The notes under the pieces were generated by a model. That model saw only the letters and a program-made list of their open reading frames with translations. It searched no databases and had not been told where the DNA came from. A stretch of 64,000 nucleotides of DNA, from the NCBI GenBank assembly GCA_023101885.1, contig JALPQD010000909.1:138593-202592 (forward strand). Reading direction: 5' to 3'. The DNA comes from Typhlomys cinereus. Lineage: Eukaryota > Chordata > Mammalia > Rodentia > Platacanthomyidae. The translations under genes and the position numbers were made by a program. Each line of letters starts with the position of its first letter. Position 1 is the stretch's first letter. Below are positions 63,071 to 64,000 of this stretch, in pieces.

Positions 63071-64000
63071 CATTTCCTTAGGCCATTCTTAATCTCCACA
63101 TAAAACAGTCTCCACATAAAACAGTAAGATTCATATATTGTAGCTATCCAAGTACAATAGCATATTCATTATTTTTCCCAGGAGAAGTGACAATGTCTCT
63201 TGAGAAAGCACAACATCATAATGTAGATTTCAATGTTTTATCACATAAATACAGATTAGCATTATATTACATAGCATAAATATCTTCTTAGTGCAAGCCA
63301 TACTCAGTCCAACTTTAAAGTCTCAGTACAGACTACATTAGTCATACAATACAGGCCCAAAAGGCTATAAGCCAAAACCTCATATAAAATCAGAAGACAG
63401 ATTATATACTTCCAACAGGCAATGGCACAGAATAAACATTCCCATTCCAAAAGGAAGGAATGGGGTCATATCCAGGAAAGATCAGGCTATAATGACATGG
63501 AAAACCATCAGGATCAACTATAATCCTGTAGTTCCTAGTCCAACAGGTAAGCCTCTCATTGAAAACATCTCAGTTCCAAAGGGCTTCGGTTCCTCCACTC
63601 CAATGCAACTGCCCAAGGAACACATCCCTCTTTGCTGACTGCTTCCAGGGTATACAGCTGCCCTTGGCAGATATCCCATGTTGTCTCGGATATCTCTAAC
63701 ATCTTTATTTCTCAATGGAAAACCAGGCTTTAACTCCACAGCACAAACTGCCCTTCTTGAGTCTGTAAACTGCAGGCTTTCTGCCACATGCTGCCTGGAT
63801 TTTCCCATTTCTCTGAAACTTTGGAGGAAAGATCCATGACTTCCTCCCTCTTGCATCTTTGTGGCTCTAAAACCAGAACCACATGGACAATGATGCCAGG
63901 TCTGATATAGTCTAGGGTTAGAGATGGCCCCCTTGAATCACACCTGATTTAGTTTCTCTGTGCTGACATATATTACAAAAATTTTCTTTTTCTACTGGGC
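63071..64000. other. Unannotated right edge
   Basis: No exon or RNA gene recognised. A 112-codon minus-strand frame (63518-63856) has no known similarity or splice support. Confidence 0.35.

Overview
The window is mammalian nuclear DNA from a rodent. It has large introns with GT-AG boundaries, two CpG islands, and a dense load of rodent-type repeats: B1 (7SL-type), ID and B4-like SINEs, B2-headed SINEs and LINE-1. The young B2-headed SINE has a GC-rich body that I do not recognise as the mouse or rat consensus. This suggests a myodont rodent outside Mus/Rattus; the species is inference.

Layout. At the left edge (about 190-960) a CpG island carries, on the minus strand, what I recognise as exon 1 of APMAP with its splice donor intact but its initiator codon changed to ATA. 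The rest of that gene, if present, lies to the left of position 1. From 1 to 18.3 kb is otherwise intergenic: SINEs, two head-to-tail L1 3' ends (9.99-11.77 kb), a 350-bp GGAA-type purine tract and a TTCC-type pyrimidine tract. A second CpG island (18.37-18.99 kb) with a triplicated GC-box promoter begins the main gene, FECH (ferrochelatase). All 11 coding exons are present on the plus strand (18802-36152), every junction is in frame, and they encode 424 residues. The catalytic His and Glu and the four [2Fe-2S] cysteines are all present. A poly(A) signal lies at 36467.

From 36.5 to 58.9 kb is a repeat-built desert: an old L1 ORF2 fragment (36.96-38.58 kb), a nearly full-length but dead L1 (41.0-45.98 kb) with a SINE insertion and a 3' internal deletion, a fresh 769-bp tandem duplication (46442-47978), several antisense L1 3' ends (48.2, 54.8 and 56.0 kb), and a sense L1 3' end (52.0-53.9 kb). 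At 58992-60044 is an intronless, apparently intact protein kinase with a UBA-like segment, of the sperm motility kinase (Smok)/MARK-related type. It is followed by an out-of-frame C-terminal tail (to 60661) that looks like part of the same gene after a frameshift. The rest, to 64 kb, is repeat-derived or unrecognised.

FECH is the only gene whose function is secure: insertion of ferrous iron into protoporphyrin IX, the last step of haem synthesis, in mitochondria. The APMAP fragment and the kinase are not functionally linked to it. Their presence beside FECH reflects duplication, retroposition or rearrangement. No RNA gene, CRISPR array or prokaryotic element was seen.
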